Positions 23,401 to 35,200 are shown, counted from the stretch's first letter. The stretch: DNA of 64,000 bases from Nectonema munidae (GCA_030549495.1 JAUIRK010000926.1:124001-188000), one strand, 5' to 3'. A program made the numbers and translations. The notes: generated from the letters alone by a model not told the origin.

Positions 23401-24350
23401 CCAACTATATACACAAACGAACAATAACAGCACCTAACACAATTGCATGACACTAGGACATTTCGGTTCTAAAAATTTCCCTCCCGGACTATTCGGTCCC
23501 AGACAATTTGGTGCTTTTATGCTATTCTATTTTCAAATAAGTTATAGTAGTCAAACAAAAAAACTTTTTTATTTTGTTTTTATTAGAGTAAAAAAACTTT
23601 TTTATTTTATTAATAAAAATGATGCAAAATAATTTATTTATTAGAGTTAAAAAGAGGTTTAAATTATATAACAAAAAACTTAAAGCTTTATATGATGTGC
23701 AATTATTCACTTACCTAAGATTGAAATTTCTCTAATTGTGATGATAGTAGCAAATGCGCATTTAGTTTTCTCCAGAACCAAATTGTCCTACTACCGTTTA
23801 TCCTATACTAAGAAGCACATATTTTATTTCCTCCAGAACCAAATTTTGAAATTACATGCATTTATTCAATCTTTTAGGAAAGAGTGATATAATCAAGAGA
23901 TTGAAAAAAAGCTTGATCACTTCTAAAAACTATGATTTGATTGTGTGTGCCACGTCCATGGTCTCTGAACTCATCTCCTTGAAGGGCCTAATCAACAAAG
24001 AAATATTTCCCAGCGTCAAAAAGGGAAGCATCGGAGATGACATTGAAAAAATGGTCAAAGACTTTAGCAAGGCCACCATCTACCGAAGTTCTGTCGTTAG
24101 CAAGACTCCGGAATTCGGACTCTGCAAATCCATTTTCGGAAGATTGAATCAACCTATTTCAGATCTCATGGAAAATTATAACTTTCTACTCGCATCCATT
24201 TTCCAGCACAAGCCTCAGGTGAGTGGAAGTTTTATTACCGAAGGCTCAATAACTGTTGAAAGACTTCCCGAAACATTTAAAATACATGAAGATGAACTGA
24301 GTTTGCAAAGCCAAACTCTCGAAGAGAAGAAAGCCGTTGAAATTAAATAA
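17417..24350 (+). CDS. MRPL1: mitochondrial large-subunit ribosomal protein uL1m (MRPL1), 4 exons seen
   Basis: Exons at 17417-17562, 19841-20069, 22638-22782 and 23878-24350 join with GT-AG introns in phases 2, 0 and 1, giving 330 codons plus stop; human MRPL1 has about 325. uL1 binds 23S-type rRNA at the L1 stalk of the mitoribosome. Diagnostic segments are PKDDVWLTSYYPER in exon 2, the conserved NMTTKKK exon end continuing into NKFL and SYPKPFGE, AIRVGALFAG, and in the last exon the L1 signature region (ELISLKGLINK, KKGSIGDDIEKMV) ending in GSFITEGSITVERLP. The first exon seen is Arg/Ala-rich, consistent with a mitochondrial presequence, but it lacks a Met; an in-frame TAG directly before 17417 shows that an upstream exon is needed. 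Introns hold MITEs, a transposase relic and a SINE. Confidence 0.93.
17951..18070. mobile_element. TTAA-type MITE in MRPL1 intron
   Basis: 120 bp with perfect 15-bp terminal inverted repeats (CCCTTTGAGGACCAG ... CTGGTCCTCAAAGGG). The flanks TTAT and TTCA are degenerate TTAA sites. The interior has GTCGTGTTT and GCAGGCGAT words like the other TTAA MITEs. Confidence 0.82.
18285..18367. mobile_element. short TTAA-type MITE in MRPL1 intron
   Basis: 83 bp starting CCCATTTCATCC, ending GGATGAAAAGA, between TTAA words (18281-18284 and 18368-18371). The terminal repeats are imperfect. Confidence 0.6.
19125..19391. mobile_element. hAT MITE, 267 bp, in MRPL1 intron
   Basis: The ends CAGTGGGGGATCCA and (reverse complement) CAGGGATGGACCGA both lead into G-rich then pyrimidine-rich subterminal arms. 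Flanked by the 8-bp target duplication tatcctaa (19117-19124) / tattctaa (19392-19399), 7 of 8 matching. No coding capacity. Confidence 0.82.
20877..22049 (-). pseudogene. decayed transposase-like ORF, VHWDGK-LP / CFDTT family
   Basis: Minus-strand open pieces in shifting frames (22049-21783, 21808-21623, 21348-21109, 21122-20877), in order, make one decayed protein. Recognisable blocks are LNLHWDGKLLPTL, RMPVVVSNNDMIKLLGVP, VFDTTSLNTGRLSATCV and LLWCPCRHHIGEI. I know this combination from a widespread arthropod/cnidarian repeat-encoded family that looks like a DNA-transposon transposase (invariant D in FDTT, RHH block), but I cannot name the superfamily. It sits in MRPL1 intron 19841-exon to 22638-exon, antisense to the gene, and has frame breaks near 21115 and between 21350 and 21620. 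Confidence 0.7.
22398..22527. mobile_element. piggyBac-like MITE with TTAA target sites
   Basis: 130 bp starting CCCATTTAAGACC and ending GGTCGTTAATGGG, between TTAA (22394-22397) and TTAA (22528-22531). Three internal copies of GCAGACGA occur at about 22427, 22440 and 22473. It lies 110 bases upstream of an MRPL1 exon acceptor. Confidence 0.83.
22955..23215 (+). repeat. tRNA-derived SINE in MRPL1 intron
   Basis: B box GGTTTGATTCC (23003-23013), with an A-box-like AGTGGTTTAAAT about 30 bases upstream, followed by an unrelated body of about 180 bases. The sequence cannot fold as a normal tRNA. The family differs from the SINE at 6.3 kb in its A region and body. Confidence 0.55.
23451..23793. 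mobile_element. MITE with AGGACA-TTTGGTTCT inverted ends
   Basis: The left end (23451-23470, CTAGGACATTTCGGTTCT) is nearly inverted-repeated at 23774-23793 (AGAACCAAATTGTCCTACTA). Related partial copies occur at about 22850-22915 (CCCGGACTACTATTCAATCCC then ACAATTTGGTAGTAGGAC) and 23829-23848, so the intron holds nested pieces of one family. No clear target duplication. Confidence 0.5.
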
Positions 24351-24351
24351 A
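24346..24351 (+). terminator. poly(A) signal overlapping the MRPL1 stop codon
   Basis: AATAAA overlaps the TAA stop (24348-24350). If used, the 3' UTR would be only 10-30 bases, followed by a T-rich stretch. No other AATAAA was noted in the next 200 bases. Confidence 0.5.
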
Positions 24352-25393
24352 TGCTTTTTTCATTTTGAACATTCCTTTTTATACTTATATAACATGCATC
24401 GCATTAATATTCAATATCCTTAATTTTCAGTCTTCGTCATGAACAGCGATTTTTTATTTAAGTTAATTTTTGTAAAAAAATCATCTGTATAAATTCCTTT
24501 CTTTTTCGCATTCCCATATGTTTTCTATATTTTCTTGTTTGTCTTTTAAACGATCAAAGCTCAGCAATCTGCCATCCGAAGGTAAGATGTGCTACCATTT
24601 ATATTTTGGATGTGCTCGATAGGATCAAGATAAAAGTTAGACACCTCCTATCTTCTGCATAGTTTATTTAAATAGATTAGCAGAAAAAATATTGATTATA
24701 ATTTGAATTAAAAAGATTTGTCATCGCCATGTTTTAAACAGAGCTAAACTAAAGTATTTTAGAGAGTCAAATTGTTTACTTTCAAAAAATTTATGTAGAA
24801 ATATCCAGCTAAGCAATACATTCATATTAAAAAATTTCAACTATTGAAAGGTAGAAAATTGTTACTCATTACTATAGGATATCAAGGAGGAAAGACTGGA
24901 TCAACAATGGAAAGCTTCAGCATAACATCATTTATATTTTTATCAATTTTTGAAAGATTTTTTAAACGCAGCTATATGGTAAGTGTGCTGTAATTTTAAG
25001 AAAAAATATTATTATATTTAATAACATTGATTTATATATTTTTTAATTTTTAGAATAACATTCTAAATATTCTTCAGCACATAAATTGTTTTACAGCTTG
25101 AAAGTGTCGTAAAAAATAAGTACTAATTATGTAGGCAAAAATCAGCTCAAATATTTATAAAATTTAATTACTCAGTTTTAATAGAGTTTAAAACTTGATT
25201 AATTTCTTATGAAGACTCAATATGATTATATATATATACAATGGAAACGTGATTTACAACCTTAATTCGTTCCAGTTACTACATATGTTGGAAGTTTAAG
25301 GCTTCGTTAAATAGTTAAGAAAGCTGTGAAATTTTGAAAAATATGTTTGAATAAATTTAATATTCATTCTCAAAATTCATTTTAGAGAACATT
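24352..25393. other. gene-free region
   Basis: No supported gene. A stretch flanked by splice-like words (AG|CTCAGCAATC ... CCGAAG|GTAAGATG, about 24565-24592) was seen but has no recognisable product. Confidence 0.35.
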
Positions 25394-25409
25394 AAGTATT
25401 CTAAAGGGC

Positions 25410-26794
25410 TTCTAAGGTGATGAAACCGAATAAAGCCATAGATTTAAGTGAAATCAGTATAGATATGTTTAAGGCTAGTGGTGAATTGTGCATTAAATGG
25501 TTGACGGATATGTTAAACATAGTATAGACTGAGGAAAAATTACTGTGTGAATGCAAGAAGAGTATGATCGTGCCGATATACAAAAAGAAAGGAGATGTGT
25601 TAAACTTCAGCAGTTATCGTGGAATTAAGTTATTGGAGCACCCTTTCAAACTTTTTGAAAGAATTTTGGAAAAAAGACTACGAAAAATAGTGAAAATTGA
25701 CCCAGAATAATTTGGTTTTATGCCAGGTAAAAAATACAGTTGACGCAATATTCGTGGCGAGACAACTGATAGAAAAAAGTCTGGAAGGAGACATGTCTGT
25801 TTATTGTGGATTTATTGATATGGAGAAGGCTCATGACAGGGTACCTAGAGATCTACTTTATGTTTGTTTGAAAAATTAGTAAGGTTAGTAATGGAAATGT
25901 ACAAAAACAGTAAGACTGTAGTTAGAACACTAAATGGAATATCTAGAGAATTTAGAACCAAAGTTGGTCTACATCAAGGATCAGCTCTGAGCCCACTTTT
26001 GTTTACCATCATTTTAGATGTAGTTTCTGAAGAGCTCAGAGCAGAAGAACTTTGGGAGTTGCTGGTTCTGGCTGACAGTAAAGAAAAGCTACAAAATAGA
26101 ATTATCATGTGGCAAACATGTTTGGAAAAAGTAGGCTTAAATGTAAATGTTATCAAGATTGAAACCATGGAATGTATTAGATGTGGAAATGTATCAGTTA
26201 AAGTTGTAGACCGTAATGGAAAAAAATTGAACCAAGTAAGTAGTTTCAAGTATTTGGGTTCTCAAATTGCAGAGAATGGGACTTGTGAGGAAGTAGTGCA
26301 AGCAAGAATAAATGCAAACTGGTTGAAGTGGAAAGAAATGAAACCTGTGCTGTATGATAAAAGCACCCCACTGAAATTAAAGGAAAAAATATATACAACA
26401 ATCATCAGACCGGTTATGACTTATGGAACAGAATGTCTAACTTTAAAAAAGAAAGATGAAAGAAAGTTTGCCACAACAAAATTGAATATGTTGAGGAAAA
26501 AATTAGGAATATCCTTGAAAGATCACATAAAAAATGAAGAAGTCAGAAGACGCAATCTAGTAAATTTTAGTGTTTTAAGTGTTATAGAAAGAAGCAAAAG
26601 AGAAATTCGAAAAGCTTTTGTTGGGACTGTAGTCGGCAAAAGAAAAAGACCTTGCAAGAGATGGAAAGATGGGCTCTTGGAAAAAATACACACTCTCGGG
26701 TTAGAACCAGATGATGCTGAGGATAGAGGAAAATGGATGCTCAAGATCATGGCCACCCACCCCCCAACTTGGGGACAAGGTGTAGAAAAAGAAA
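25410..26794 (+). mobile_element. 5'-truncated RTE-like LINE with 16-bp target duplication
   Basis: Decayed LINE reverse transcriptase. In order it shows IVPIYKxKGD-type and SYRGI-like words (25560-25640), FMPG (25715), FIDMEKAHDRVP with the first catalytic Asp (about 25812-25850), GLHQGSALSPLLF (about 25960-26005), FKYLGS, and the family tail RCKRW-D ... EPDDAEDRGKW. The region that should carry the YADD catalytic motif is deleted: AEELWELL joins directly to VLADSKEKL. Stops occur at several points. The 16-bp repeat AAGTATTCTAAAGGGC flanks it at 25394-25409 and 26795-26810. The last 313-codon frame (25864-26805) ends inside the right-hand target duplication, which supplies its stop. Confidence 0.88.
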
Positions 26795-26810
26795 AAGTAT
26801 TCTAAAGGGC

Positions 26811-27735
26811 GCATATATGTTAACATCATAGTATGTTTAGCCAAAAATTGTAGGAAATCAGAAAAACTTTAAAATTATATTGATTTATTTAATTGTTAAT
26901 GTATTGAACCAAAATTCTGAAGATTAATTAGCGCTTGTGTTTAGAGATAAAGCTAATAGGGGCGAGCTCAAAACATTTTTGGTTACTTTAAAAAATGCAA
27001 TTGATTGAAAAGTAATCTGTTCTAGAAAGGCCTAAAAATAAACACTATTCTAGCTTTTTCATCTTCAACCTCTGTAAGATTTGACCATATTGTCCAGGTT
27101 GGTAAGAACGGTCCTATTAAAATTAAGATAGACCTGTCGATCCAGGTTGAAAAAAATCCTTTAAAACTAAAGCACTTTTTTATTTTTATTGAAGAATTTC
27201 TCGACAATATATAAACGCAAAAAAATTGGCATTGTTGATCAGAATCAATGTATATACAATATTACTACACTCACTTAACAACCATTACATTTTTGCCTTG
27301 TAACATCAAAAGGAGTTATATAGCGGATATCCTGTCACAAATTTATTGTCCTTCCTCTGGCGGCACGAAAGTTTTTCCCGGGATAGCCGGTCGATTAGCC
27401 AGATATTGTTAAACTATTTTTTATTTCCATATAGATCTCAATTTCTATAATGCGGTTCCAATATTTTGCACTATTTTTCTTTGATATACGCCAAATCCGC
27501 AGCATATTATTTTAGCATAAATGATAAAAAATTTCAATTTTTACGATTCGGCCAATCAATTTTTCTCATTGTACAGCGCTGATATTGCCTATTTTATTCA
27601 CCTTTCATTCTAACTTTTGTCTTCTTTTTACAAGCGTTTGTCAAGGGTATTACAAGCAAAGACGGCTGTTCCCGTTCTGAAACGAAACTAGAAAGAAATA
27701 AAAACTCTTGTATTTTTGTCTGCCTAAAATCTAAA
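26811..27735. other. gene-free region
   Basis: No gene recognised. A GC-richer stretch at about 27350-27410 has no identifiable product. Confidence 0.35.
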
Positions 27736-27739
27736 GCTA

Positions 27740-28430
27740 TATATTCCATGATATTCCATCGTTAGCAGCATATCAGCGGACGTTAGATAAAAACATATTA
27801 GGATTTCTTAAACATTCTGTCGATGTAACAGAAGATGCTAACAGAGAAGAGGAAATTACTTTTGTAATACCTACTACCAAGACCCTAATATCCCGTAAAT
27901 AAGTAGATAAAGTAATGAAGGAGTCTCACTTCTTTTACACACACATGCGATGAAAGAATATGGAAAGGCATCTAGAGAATCGTTTATTTGAGCGATTTAA
28001 TAAAATGCCTATTTTATTGCAACTGTTTTGAATCCTCGTTTTATTACAAAATTTATAGGACAATGAGATATCGTTAAAAAAGAATTTTTGAGGAAATGGA
28101 AAAAGAAAATTTTCAACATTATTTTGTTTCGCTTTAAAACGATAACCCTTGCTTTGGTACTGAAATTGGTGGTAACATTTAGAAATGCTTCGAGGAATTT
28201 GTTTCTACCACAGAAAAAGATGCAGATTCTCAATTTAAAGAGAATTGGAAATTTATTTAACAGAAGCATTGCTACCAAGAAAAAAGGTCCTCTACGATGG
28301 TTGAAAATTAATGAAAACAATTCCCCTGGTTTTAAAACTTGAACCTAAAATATTTAAACGCGCCACCAAGTTCGGTAACATCCAAACTACTTTTTAGTTC
28401 ATAGACTTTTGATAGAGATTTTTATATAAC
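27740..28430 (+). pseudogene. hAT transposase C-terminal half, decayed
   Basis: Across shifting plus-strand frames there are hAT transposase blocks in correct order: NAYFIATVLNPRF (about 28005-28045), a central KKCFEEFVSTTEKD segment (about 28180-28225), KKKGPLRWLK (about 28280-28310), and the hAT C-terminal dimerisation block KYLNAPPSSVTSKLLFSS (about 28349-28402). No single frame spans the region. An 84-codon open stretch (28088-28342) is one slice of it, not a gene. It lies between MRPL1 and Sar1. Confidence 0.72.
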
Positions 28431-28734
28431 ACTTTTTTTATGTATAAAGAAGAAAATGGCAACGCTTGAACACTGAAAAGCTTTTATTTATTATGAAAAA
28501 TATATTAGTGAAAAACGTGTAAATAAGTGTTAATTAAATATTTATAAATAAAATGCATGTTAATTAAAATTCAATTCAAACATCATTTCCCTATAAAACC
28601 TTGAAAGTCAATGCTTTCATCAAATATCAACTGATTATTATCTGTATAAAATACTCATTTATTCTTAGAGTGGCAAAAACTTTTAAGTTAGAGGGTTACG
28701 ATTCAAAAAATTTGGTAAAGGCCGAACGACTAAA

Positions 28735-28935
28735 TCACATCAAAATACAGCATCTTCTTTCACTACACCGTGTCCCCAAGTTGGGGGTCGTGGCTGAAAT
28801 CCGATGTCTCCACTTTTCTCGATTCTTTGTGTCACCTTCGCTTGGACCGTCTTTTGCGTTGGCTTCACCTACTTCTCGTTCGAACCACTTTCTTGTCCAG
28901 CGCTTGAAGTACAACATAAACTTCTTTCTTCCTTA
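28735..28935 (-). mobile_element. RTE-like LINE 3' fragment
   Basis: The minus strand has the tail of the same LINE family as 25410-26794: LYFKRWTRKWFEREV, NREKWRHRI, and a 3' word GGGGACACGGTGTAG. It is a 200-bp remnant; upstream parts are missing. Confidence 0.65.
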
Positions 28936-29105
28936 AAACATGCACGCAACACGTGAGTTTCAAATGCGTGGTTTGTGCTCATGGATGTGCAAAGGCTAAA
29001 AGTTTTCAATCTTGTAAACAAAATGGTTCGCGTCAGGGCCCTACTTATATTCTATGCAATAATACGAATCAGACAGCATGAAAGGGTTAAATTATATCAA
29101 TAGCT

Positions 29106-29111
29106 TTTATT
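29106..29111 (-). terminator. candidate poly(A) signal of Sar1
   Basis: TTTATT on the plus strand (AATAAA on the minus strand), about 110 bases after the Sar1 stop codon. Position fits; usage unproven. Confidence 0.45.
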
Positions 29112-29219
29112 ATAAAATTAAGATATAGGTATGTTGTATTCATAGGAGCTATTTAATAGTACAATTTGAATTAAAATGAATAAAACGTAAAATCAAAGAA
29201 GCTTTTGCTCCCGGAAGCA

Positions 29220-32200
29220 TTAATCAATGAATTGCGCCAGCCATCGGAATCCTTCTCCATATCCCTCCTTCTTCAGAACGGAACACATGAACAACTCCAT
29301 CGGTCTTCCAGTGAACTCTTCTCTATTTATTACTCCCTAAAATGTAAAATGATTTAAACTCTTGACTGCGGTCATTTTATGATGCATGGTTTGGGTTCGT
29401 ATACTCGAAATACTGAAAACGAAGCGCTAGTTAAACATCTAGTTGAAGGGTCCATCTCGCGCCAATGGCGCATGGAGATCTATCTTTCCTGTTGAAGAAG
29501 AAATCTACGTGGACGCTTTCCTAACAGGTCTAGGCTTCCACTAGGGTGTCCACCCCGGGATTCCCCGGGGAATTTTACAATTTTGAGATCCTCGGACATG
29601 ATTTTTGGAACTCTAATTTAGTTTACATTAATTTAGTAAATTAATGTAGTAGACATTATAGTAAATTTTAGTTTACATTAAGCTTAATTAAGAATAAAAT
29701 AGAATGGACAAGAGAGGAGTAGGAATTCAGAAAAATTTATTGTCTTTTTTGGAAGACGCTTGAAAGTCCGCCCCCTATTCTAATAATTTCAAAGATGTGC
29801 GCCCCTGAATCAATCATATTTTTCCGTATAAACATCGTAGGGTGTCTAGTAGACTCTTTTCCTTTAGACTACATTCACTCATAAAACTCTCCAACATTCA
29901 GTTATTTGTTTTCAGTTGTTTTCTCTATCAATTAAATATCCGTTCATTAATTCCTGTAATGTGCCTGATAGACTACTTCATTTTCAAATGAAAAGCCTAT
30001 TCGCCCCCAACAATTTTGGATATTTTTAAACTAGTGTATATACGATATGCAAATTTAATTAAAATACTTTCGCTGGAAGTATAGTATTTAAATTTCATTA
30101 ATTTTGAAAAAAATATAAAGTAGTCTTATAAATTTAGGTATGCGCTGAATACACTCTATTTTAAAGGATTGCTTAAATATTTGGTCTCCCGTGGTATTTC
30201 CAGACCACTCATTTTGAAAATTGCAAAAAAAATTCGCCCCCCTCCCCCCAATAATTTTGAGGATGTGCGCCCGATATATATATATATGTGTAAATAAAGA
30301 AACCAGAGGCATCACTTCTTTGGATCTTTCACCTTCATCAACAAAAGGCTATCAATGAACCAGAGAAAAGTCAAGTGAAGATTGAAGACCTTGCCAATTC
30401 ACTGTTATCATCAATAAAAGGCTATCAATGAGCCAAGAAGATCGAAAATCTCTACTACCTTTCGTTATCACAATAAAATTATATCCTCAAGTTACACGTT
30501 CAACTAACAGTAGTTGGAGAGAAAGCAAAATGCCAACATTGTAAACAAGTATTAAAAACTAAGGGTTCAAATACTAAAGGTATGATAAACCACCTTAAAC
30601 TGAAACATCAAGTAGAACGGAAAAAAAGAAGAATGCCACCAATAACTAAGTTTCAAAAAATAGATAATTTTTGCAGAAAAAATGAGTTCAAAAAAATGAA
30701 AAATGAGATATCAGTTATATTCCATCCTTGGAGAACCCGGCGGACAAACCCCCACGTGACCATCGTCAAGGGGTTATTAGCAAGATGTAAATCACTTTCC
30801 AGGAGGAGAGTTTGTTGGAAATCGCCAGAGAAATTAACGGTTTTTGGAAGGATCACTTCTCTGATTGCTCAAAATCATATCAAAACTTACCAAATAGCTT
30901 CTTTTAACGTTGTAACAAGGCTAGGTAAATTGGTGGAAGACGGAGATTAGCGCCTTATGGGCGCGCAAAATAAGAGGAGATCAGTTTCCTCCTTCATCTG
31001 GAAGTTTCTCCCCCAATCAGAATGGGGTAAAAGATGCTATAAGACTGACAGTATAAAAGGAGCCCCCCCCCAATCCTAAGAGATCATTCTTTGCTTTTCT
31101 CTTCGTTTTTGCTTCCAACTCACACCCTCACCATCCAATAAAAAACATGGAAAGATGTAAGATTTGATATACCTCATTCAGGGAGACGATGTTACAAAAA
31201 TTAAAATGATGGTCAACTTTCTGTTCATATTTTGTTAGATGTAAGACTTGATATACCTCATTCAGGCCAGTGTTATCAAAAATGAAACAAAAGAAGTGGA
31301 ATTGAGTGTCATACAATTAAATGATGGCTAAGCAGAGTCTATTTCTGAAGGAATCGCGAATGTTTTAGATGAATTTAATTTGTTTGCGATACAAAAAAAT
31401 GTGAACACCGGCAAAAAATGGAGTTGTAGTGAGACTGCAAAACATGTTTTTAACCAAAAATTTGTCTAAACCTCAATTCGTCAAGTGCCAGAGCATCACG
31501 TCTTGGATCGTATTTTGCGAGTTTTCATGGATCAACGGCTTCCTAGTATTAACTGTAAGCCTGTTGTGAAGTATTTTTTGTTGAGAAGCTGATGTCAAAT
31601 TACGAAGAGCTACAAAAATAGAACGTATGTAATCATACATAATAATGTATGTTTCAGGCAAGTCGCCTGGAAAGATGATATGAAGTTTTTGTCAATTTAG
31701 TGAACTTTTTCAAATTTTTCAACGAAAACAAAATCCTTCCTTTCATTAAGTTCCAAAAAATTCCAAATATTTGTAAGACGAGATGGAATACACGAGCATT
31801 TCTAGTTATTCTAGCATACTTTTTAATGCCCTAATTGAGAAATCAACTTCAACCAATTTGTCATTTTGTTTCATATGTTTGGGCTTCGCTTTGGTTGAGG
31901 ATCAAACGTTTCGATTCGAAACATATGAGGAATTGACAAATGCTTTAAAACCGTACAAAAAAGCTTTCAAATGTTTCAAAACGCATTGGTCACAAGAGCC
32001 TTCAAGAATATCAATATTCGGAGAAGCAATCGGTGTTGTGAAAGATCCATCAAAGTTATGCAGGATTTGTATAAAAGCGATGATGGGTCATAGGTGACCT
32101 TATTAAACGGAAAAAACCTTATTTTTGTTGTTTTTACGCAAAAGTTCATCCAAAAATAGTACAGGGTTGTGAAATCAAAAATAGTTGTATCCCTAATATA

Positions 32201-35200
32201 TATACAACTTATAAACTTAAAAGTTAGCAATTATACCAACTAAGTAAAAACAAGCGAACTTAATATAACTAGCTCCGGGTAAATCATTATCAAAGTTATT
32301 TCAAATAAAAAATTATATTTAATGGCATTTTATCTGGATCAATTGATTTGGGTCAATTCGCCAAACACCCATACGCATTTAGCTGTAACCTTTGATATAT
32401 GTAATTTTTTGCTTGTCAAAAACATATTTGTGAGTAGTACGCGCGTGCGTGTCAAAATAAAGAGAAAAGCGAACCTTTCCACAAGTTTGTCCGTATAAAT
32501 TGAAGTATCTTCGAACATAATCTTCACTAAGAGCTCCTGATTTGTCGATCTTATTGCCCAAAATTAAGCAGGGAACATTGGCGATCTGTTCGTCAGTAAG
32601 CACCTCCTATTTATTAAAAATATAAATATAGGAGGTTCCCTTTTTATCAATCTTTTGCAAAAAGGACTTCTCAAAACAGTTGGAAATAAGTAGGGATTGT
32701 AAAATTCTATTTTTTAAAAAGTGAAAAAAATTTCACTTTACTCATAATCAGTTAAATAAAGCAGGATTGAGCAGTCGAAGTTTAAATCTTCGACTCCGAT
32801 GGCGACTCATATTTTAAATACTTGTTTTATTAAAAACAAATTGATTTTTATTGTTAAACTATTTTACTCTTACCAATGTTTAACTAACGTTTTCAGAATT
32901 TATAATAAATAAAAGAAAAGTAATTTTTTTAATTAAAAACGATAAATAATTAATAAAACCAGTAGACAAATTTATTTACAACTACACATTTTTAAAAATA
33001 TAATAGCTTCAGTGATATCTTCTTTAAGCGAAACCCTTGAATCTGTCTTCATTATTATCTTTAAAAAAGAAAAAAGTCTTTCCACACTAACTTGTTTAGG
33101 AGGAAGAGCTATTATTGTGCTCGACACTTCTCTCAATAGTTCAGGGTAATTCTGAATAATTTCGTGTAATTGTAATTTACTTTTACTTTCATACCTCTCT
33201 ATTTCGTCCAAGGCCTTGTAGAAGTCTTCTATAAACTTGTTCAATTTCACATTTGGCGGAGTATTTTTTTCTAGTTTTTTTAAACTTCTTTCGAAAGTTT
33301 CACTATCACTCGAAAATGAGGAGAGGGTCTCTGATCTATTAGTTTCCGAACATAAATTTAATGTACTTTTCATTTCTATAGCAAGATTACAGAGAGATAA
33401 TTTTGCTCTATTACATTGGCTTTCATTTAATAATATCCCGTTTTTAGAATCAAGAAAAATTGAAGCCAGTAAAATATCACTTTCTAAGAGTTGTGGTTCT
33501 CTTTTTTCATCGATTTTACAATACTTTCTGCAATCAGTCTTCTTTCTTCCTAAGGTTAAAAATCAATTTTTTCCATTCGAACAAAAACTCACCAGCTTTT
33601 TTCGGAGTTCTTGCTGCAATAGCTATATCTTGCAATCTTCCAATCGCCGCATCAGAATCTTTATGAAGTGCACAGCCCATGTGTCTGATTTGGCAAAGTT
33701 TAGAAGCTTCTTCAGCCACATTATCAAGAATTTCATCTGTTACACCTACTTGTTCTTCCATATCCACAGCCACATTACCTTCATTAGAAGTTTCTTCGCA
33801 TTCGTTGAACTTCTCTGTAGTTCTAATCATATTTGAGGCATTATCAGTAACAATGTTAATTATCTGTGGTTTTTAATATTATATTCTTCTAGAACTTCTT
33901 CAACTCTGAAGAGCTGTCATGATTTGCTTTTGTGTCTTTAACTGCCAAAGTTTTTGTAACAATCTTACCAACAATTTTACAATATCGTAGATTGATAGCA
34001 AAGTAACTAACTCGAAGCCTTGTTGTTGCATCCATTTTTAAAAAAACATATCCATCTGATAAATCTTTCCTCAATTCTTCTTTTTTTACATTTACTTTTT
34101 CTATAACCATTCTCCTAATATCATGCCTTTCTAAGGAAACGTCAAACTTTTTTGCTACTTCGCCATTGAGCTGAAGAAACGCTGGTTGGTTAAACACACT
34201 TAGAAGGATGCTGTTTTCTACAACAAATTCTATAATAGAATTGCAAAATATTTTTTTGGTCACAGTTATAGTTATTTTATTTGAAATAATAATTTTTTTA
34301 TATTTAATTGCGCCCCATTTGATGTTGATGCCTCCATAAAGTTTATTAACACTTTTTCTCCACGTGGAATGAGAGAAGGCGTTGTAATTTAGGATAGCCA
34401 GGCGACATTTAATGCTTCGCAGATTTAAAATTGAAAGCAGAGACGATTTCATTTTTATAAAGTCAACAATAGTTGAGTCAGGTTGTAAAGCGCTTAAATA
34501 CCATATGCATACTGTATAATTTAAAATAAAAATTACATCCAATTCTAGTTTGCTTTCTTGAAATCTTGAGGTGTCACATATATCAATTAAATATACTATT
34601 CCATCAGCTGTCGGAAAATATTCTTTCCAAACTCTTCTTGCTATCAAGAAAATAGTTTAAATGAGGCATACAACATGAAATATCAAAATGCTGCATACCT
34701 TGTTTGTGTCCGCCAAGGTCATATGTTACAAAATGAATATTTCCCATTGTTAGTTCTTCTGAAGCTAAAACAAGAATATTAACATATAAATTCAACCGTG
34801 TAAGAATTTAAATGTTTTATAATTAAAAATTACACGCACTGTCAAATATAAATATTAAAAAAGGGGGAAAACCTAACATCTTTAATAAATAATATAATAT
34901 AACAATTATTATCAAAGAATTCATTTCTCTTTAAAAAAGAAAAACTTATCAGAGGTGCGCAAACTACTGCTCGCGAGCCATATTCAGCCGAACTATTTTT
35001 ATAGCAATCGCTCTATTTTTTAATTTAAGATCGAAAGAGTTGTTTAAAAAAATCTTGGAGCATAATTGTTTTTGCAGCCCGATGCCCTTCCTGACGCTAA
35101 GCATTTTGTATTCAGGATTGGAAACATATAGCCTTTGCTCTTCCAAGAGCTTAAACCTCAAGGCAGAGATCATTTGAAATAAGAGTTATTTCCTCCAGGA

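Noticed and set aside
24565..24592. Tiny exon bounded by AG and GTAAGATG
   Set aside because: Only about 22 bases, no recognisable product and no neighbouring exon to join.
28088..28342. 84-codon plus frame and 103-codon minus frame at 28009-28320 as genes
   Set aside because: The region is a frame-shifting hAT relic; the open stretches are chance slices of it.
30653..30950. Frames on both strands around 30650-30950
   Set aside because: They join a BED-finger relic to an unrelated inserted repeat; no coherent product.
32783..32812. tRNA-like CTTCGACTCC stem region
   Set aside because: Stem is a simple 7-bp hairpin; no acceptor or D arm.
33237..33836. 199-codon plus-strand open frame
   Set aside because: Antisense to the hAT transposase relic, which has recognisable blocks on the minus strand; the plus frame is Ser/Phe-rich shadow.
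33889..34647. 252-codon minus-strand open frame read as one protein
   Set aside because: It fuses a real Sar1 exon (34640-34537), its intron and the start of a hAT relic; splicing evidence shows it is not one coding unit.
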